Positions 14,351 through 14,363 of a stretch of DNA of 14,363 bases are shown here, piece after piece (the first letter of the stretch is position 1; the number at the start of each line of letters is the position of its first letter). The stretch spans positions 47,809 to 62,171 of the forward strand of contig NVTT01000003.1 of assembly GCA_002401655.1 (NCBI GenBank). Direction: 5' to 3'. Source of the stretch: Gammaproteobacteria bacterium (lineage in GTDB: Bacteria; Pseudomonadota; Gammaproteobacteria; Enterobacterales; Kangiellaceae). The position numbers were made by a program, and so were the translations under genes. The notes under the pieces are model-generated. The model had not been told where the DNA came from and did no database searches. It worked only from the letters and a program-made list of their open reading frames with translations.

Positions 14351-14363
14351 CAAACTAATCAGT

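Noticed and set aside
1..14363. CRISPR array, IS element, prophage or tRNA-linked island
   Set aside because: No regularly spaced repeats, transposase or integrase motifs, terminal inverted repeats or tRNA cloverleaf were seen; gene content is core chromosomal.

Overview
The window is AT-rich, densely coding chromosomal DNA of a flagellated, motile gammaproteobacterium. The protein families point to this: an RNase E very close to the E. coli enzyme over its first ~480 residues, the purM-purN-DUF3108 block, and the gene order flgN-flgM-flgA / cheV-cheR-flgB-flgC. That order, with sigma-54 type promoters, is typical of polarly flagellated gammaproteobacteria such as Vibrio, Shewanella, Pseudomonas and Oceanospirillales. 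The low GC suggests a marine or host-associated lineage, but I cannot name a genus from the sequence alone. No mobile element, CRISPR array, tRNA or rRNA is visible.

Layout. (1) 1-258: the 3' end of cysN (sulfate activation), converging across a strong hairpin terminator (300-342) on rne (364-3039, minus), which encodes RNase E with a long Asn/Arg-rich tail. (2) 3040-3858: an 819-base gene-free stretch with a likely rne promoter and leader and several inverted repeats, including one where two 5' arms compete for one 3' arm. (3) 3859-4389: a small exported or membrane-anchored protein-tyrosine-phosphatase-like protein with a CX4R loop. (4) 7084-4417, minus: purM, purN and a DUF3108 envelope protein, an apparent operon for two purine biosynthesis steps plus a conserved neighbour; the DUF3108 gene has no usable ATG or GTG start. 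(5) 8603-7215, minus: a DASS/SLC13 sodium:dicarboxylate-type transporter. (6) 8807-9457: a YcgR/FlgZ-like PilZ protein, a c-di-GMP-responsive flagellar brake. (7) 11295-9538, minus: flgA, flgM, flgN. (8) 11455-13239: cheV, cheR. (9) 13530-14350: flgB, flgC, the start of the rod/hook operon that runs off the window.

How the genes work together. The right 5.5 kb is a motility module. FlgB and FlgC are proximal rod proteins. FlgA is the periplasmic P-ring chaperone. FlgM holds back sigma-28 until the hook is finished. FlgN delivers the hook-associated proteins FlgK and FlgL. CheV and CheR tune chemoreceptor signalling, and the PilZ protein couples c-di-GMP to flagellar output. Good GG-N10-GC sigma-54 elements precede flgB (plus strand) and flgA (minus strand), consistent with a FlrA/FlrC or FleQ/FleR type hierarchy. 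I see no clearly new multi-gene system. The most unusual points are the start-codon problem of the DUF3108 gene, the 18-bp repeat inside it, and the structured rne/phosphatase intergenic region.
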